Shown: piece after piece, positions 62,688 to 64,000 of the stretch
Layout: the number at the start of each line of letters is the position of its first letter
How positions within the stretch are numbered: position 1 is the first letter of the stretch
Assembly (NCBI RefSeq): GCF_051020985.1
Contig: NC_134999.1
Location: 5,332,001 to 5,396,000, forward strand
Reading direction: 5' to 3'
Source of the DNA: Nomia melanderi
Taxonomy: Eukaryota > Arthropoda > Insecta > Hymenoptera > Halictidae
DNA: 64,000 nucleotides
Notes under the pieces: model-generated
Database searches by the model: none
Seen by the model: only the letters and a program-made list of their open reading frames with translations
Told to the model about the DNA's origin: nothing
Program-made: the position numbers and the translations under genes

Positions 62688-63982
62688 TTGGTCCTTATGA
62701 GACCTCGTCCTGGAGTCCCATTACAGCTAAGTCAAATGACTACCCCCGACCTTCCTGGCAATTCCGCCCGAACGGAATCGAAGTTTTCCAGTTTGGCCAC
62801 CTGGTTTGTATAGTCTAAAGTCATTTTCGACCCAAAGTATCCAGACCTTCCCATCGGTCAGCCGGATGTAGCCTTGGTCCCTATGAGACCTCGCCCTCGT
62901 GTCCAATCACTGCTAAGTCAAATGACTACCCCCGACCTTCCTGGCAATTCTGCCCGACGGAATCCAAGTTCTGCACTTTGGCAAACTGGTTTGTATAGTC
63001 TAAAGTCATTTTCGACCAAAAGTATCCAGACCTTCCCATCGGTCAGCCGGATGTAGCCTTGGTCCCTATGAGACCTCTCCCTGGTGTCCAATCACTTCTA
63101 ATTCAAATGGCTTCCCCCGACATTCCTGGCAATTCTGGCCGACGGAATCCAAGTTTTCCACTTTGGCAACCTGGTTTGTATAGTCTAAAGTCATTTTTGA
63201 CCAAAAGTATCCAGACCTGCCCATCGGTCAGCCGGATGTAGCCTTGGTCCCTATGAGACCTCGCCCTGGTGTCCAATCACTGCTAAGTCAAATGACTACC
63301 CCCGACCTACCTGGCAATTCTGCCCGACGGAATCCAAGTTTTGCACTTTGGAAACCTGTATTGTGTAGTCTAAAGTCATTTTCGACCAAAAGTATCCAGA
63401 CCTGCCCATCGGTCAGCCGGATGTAGCCTTGGACCCTATGAGACCTCGCACTGGTGTCCAATCACTGCTAAGTCAAATGGCTTCCCCCGACCTTACTCGC
63501 AATTCTGCCCGACGGAATCCAAGTTTTGCACTTTGGAAACCTGGATTGTATAGTCTAAAGTCAATTTCGACAAGAAGTATACCAACCTTCCCATCGGTCA
63601 GCCGGATGTAGCCTTGGAACCTATGAGACCTCGCCCTGGAGTCCCATCACTGCTAAGTGAAATGGCTACACCCGACCTTCCAGGCAATTCTGCCCGACGG
63701 AATCCAAGTTTTGCACTTTGGCAAACTGGTTTGTATAGTCTAAAGTCATTTTCGACCAAAAGTATCCAGACCTTCCCATCGGTTAGCCGGATGTAGCCTT
63801 GGTCCCTATGAGACCTCGTCCTGGAGTCCCATCACTGCGAAGTCAAATGGCTCCCCCGACCTTCCTGGCAATTCCGGCCGACGGAATCCAAGTTTTCCAC
63901 TTTGGAAACCTGGTTTGTATAGTCTAAAGTCAATTTCGACCAAAAGTATCGCGAACTTCCCATGGGTCAGCCGGATGTAGCT

Positions 63983-64000
63983 TTCGTCCCTATGAGACAT
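63983..64000. repeat. Partial monomer at right edge
   Basis: The last 18 bases are the start of another unit (TTCGTCCCTATGAGACAT), so the array also continues to the right. Confidence 0.95.

Larger units (their letters stand above)
61456..63768. repeat. Offset-2,033 duplication near the right edge
   Basis: 61,456-61,735 matches 63,489-63,768 (11 monomers). Markers are CCTTACTCGCAATTCTG, CGACAAGAAGTATACCAACC and GCTAAGTGAAATGGCTACAC. A close relative of the second marker, CGACAAAAAGTATACCAACC, is one monomer to the left at about 61,352. Between the pair, 62,512-62,890 echoes 26.5-27.1 kb. Confidence 0.85.
1..64000. repeat. Satellite DNA array, ~185-bp monomer, ~346 copies
   Basis: The window is a pure head-to-tail array of one monomer. 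Marker words such as CGGTCAGCCGGATGTAGCC recur every 181-186 bp from start to end, always on the same strand. Counting phase from the monomer start at 63 to the one at 63,983 gives about 346 complete units with a mean of 184.7 bp; most are 185 bp. Base composition of a consensus unit is about 51% GC. Neighbouring units can differ by about 9%, while long-range duplicates differ by well under 1%, the signature of a satellite evolving by repeated local duplication. A unit length close to a nucleosome repeat is common among centromeric satellites; a centromeric role is inference. There are no inversions, mobile elements or unique spacers. I do not recognise the family or the species. Confidence 0.98.

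Noticed and set aside
1..64000. CRISPR array
   Set aside because: The repeated unit is about 185 bp with no alternation of short constant repeats and unique spacers, and there are no cas genes.
1..64000. Tandem repeat protein gene or multi-copy gene family
   Set aside because: The period is not a multiple of three, each unit has its own stop, and indels of one or two bases are common, so no continuous reading is possible.
1..64000. rDNA, 5S or tRNA gene array
   Set aside because: I see no conserved rRNA segment and no tRNA A- or B-box arrangement with a cloverleaf. The unit is fully explained as satellite.
1..64000. Assignment to a named satellite or species
   Set aside because: The consensus does not match any satellite I can recall with confidence, so naming one would be a guess.

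Overview
The whole 64-kb window is one uninterrupted satellite DNA array. A unit of about 185 bp, roughly 51% GC, repeats head to tail in a single orientation from the first base to the last. By following the repeat phase I count about 346 complete monomers plus a partial one at each edge, with a mean length near 184.7 bp. I find no gene, tRNA, rRNA, transposon, CRISPR array or unique spacer. The array runs off both ends. Its size, homogeneity and higher-order structure point to a eukaryotic chromosome, most likely centromeric or other constitutive heterochromatin. I do not recognise the satellite and cannot name the organism.

Each monomer has an open frame of about 60 codons from a TTG near the monomer start to the TAG in a GGATGTAG motif. 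It looks like a by-product of the repeat sequence and not a gene: it lacks a proper start, many copies are broken by one- and two-base indels, and the variation includes many amino-acid changes. Two neighbouring monomers I compared (from 3,575 and 3,760) differ at about 17 of 185 sites. Within the monomer I see signs of an older duplication: two half-units of about 90 bp share four anchors in the same order.

Layout. 1-12,870 is block A, which contains a higher-order repeat of about 3 kb (17 and 16 monomers). 12,870-15,880 holds a partly deleted copy of the end of block A. 15,880-18,360 has interleaved duplications at offsets of 740, 1,480 and 1,850. 18,360-26,390 has a pair of 1.7-kb segments at offset 5,731 and a tandem 741-bp tetramer. 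26,390-30,330 has a 925-bp pentamer echo and a nearly perfect 370-bp dimer. 30,330-35,495 is mostly irregular. 35,496-47,624 is block B, a second copy of block A; I estimate 0.3-0.5% substitutions in the stretches I compared, and the two differ mainly by gains or losses of whole monomers. 47,624-51,600 has a 1,479-bp-offset repeat. 51,600-61,450 is enriched in shortened monomers and dense with 736-, 918-, 1,103- and 1,105-bp duplications. 61,450-64,000 resumes normal monomers.

No genes interact here. The content of interest is the history of the array: nested duplication from one monomer to 12 kb, whole-monomer indels, local conversion, chimeric monomers and long-range echoes.
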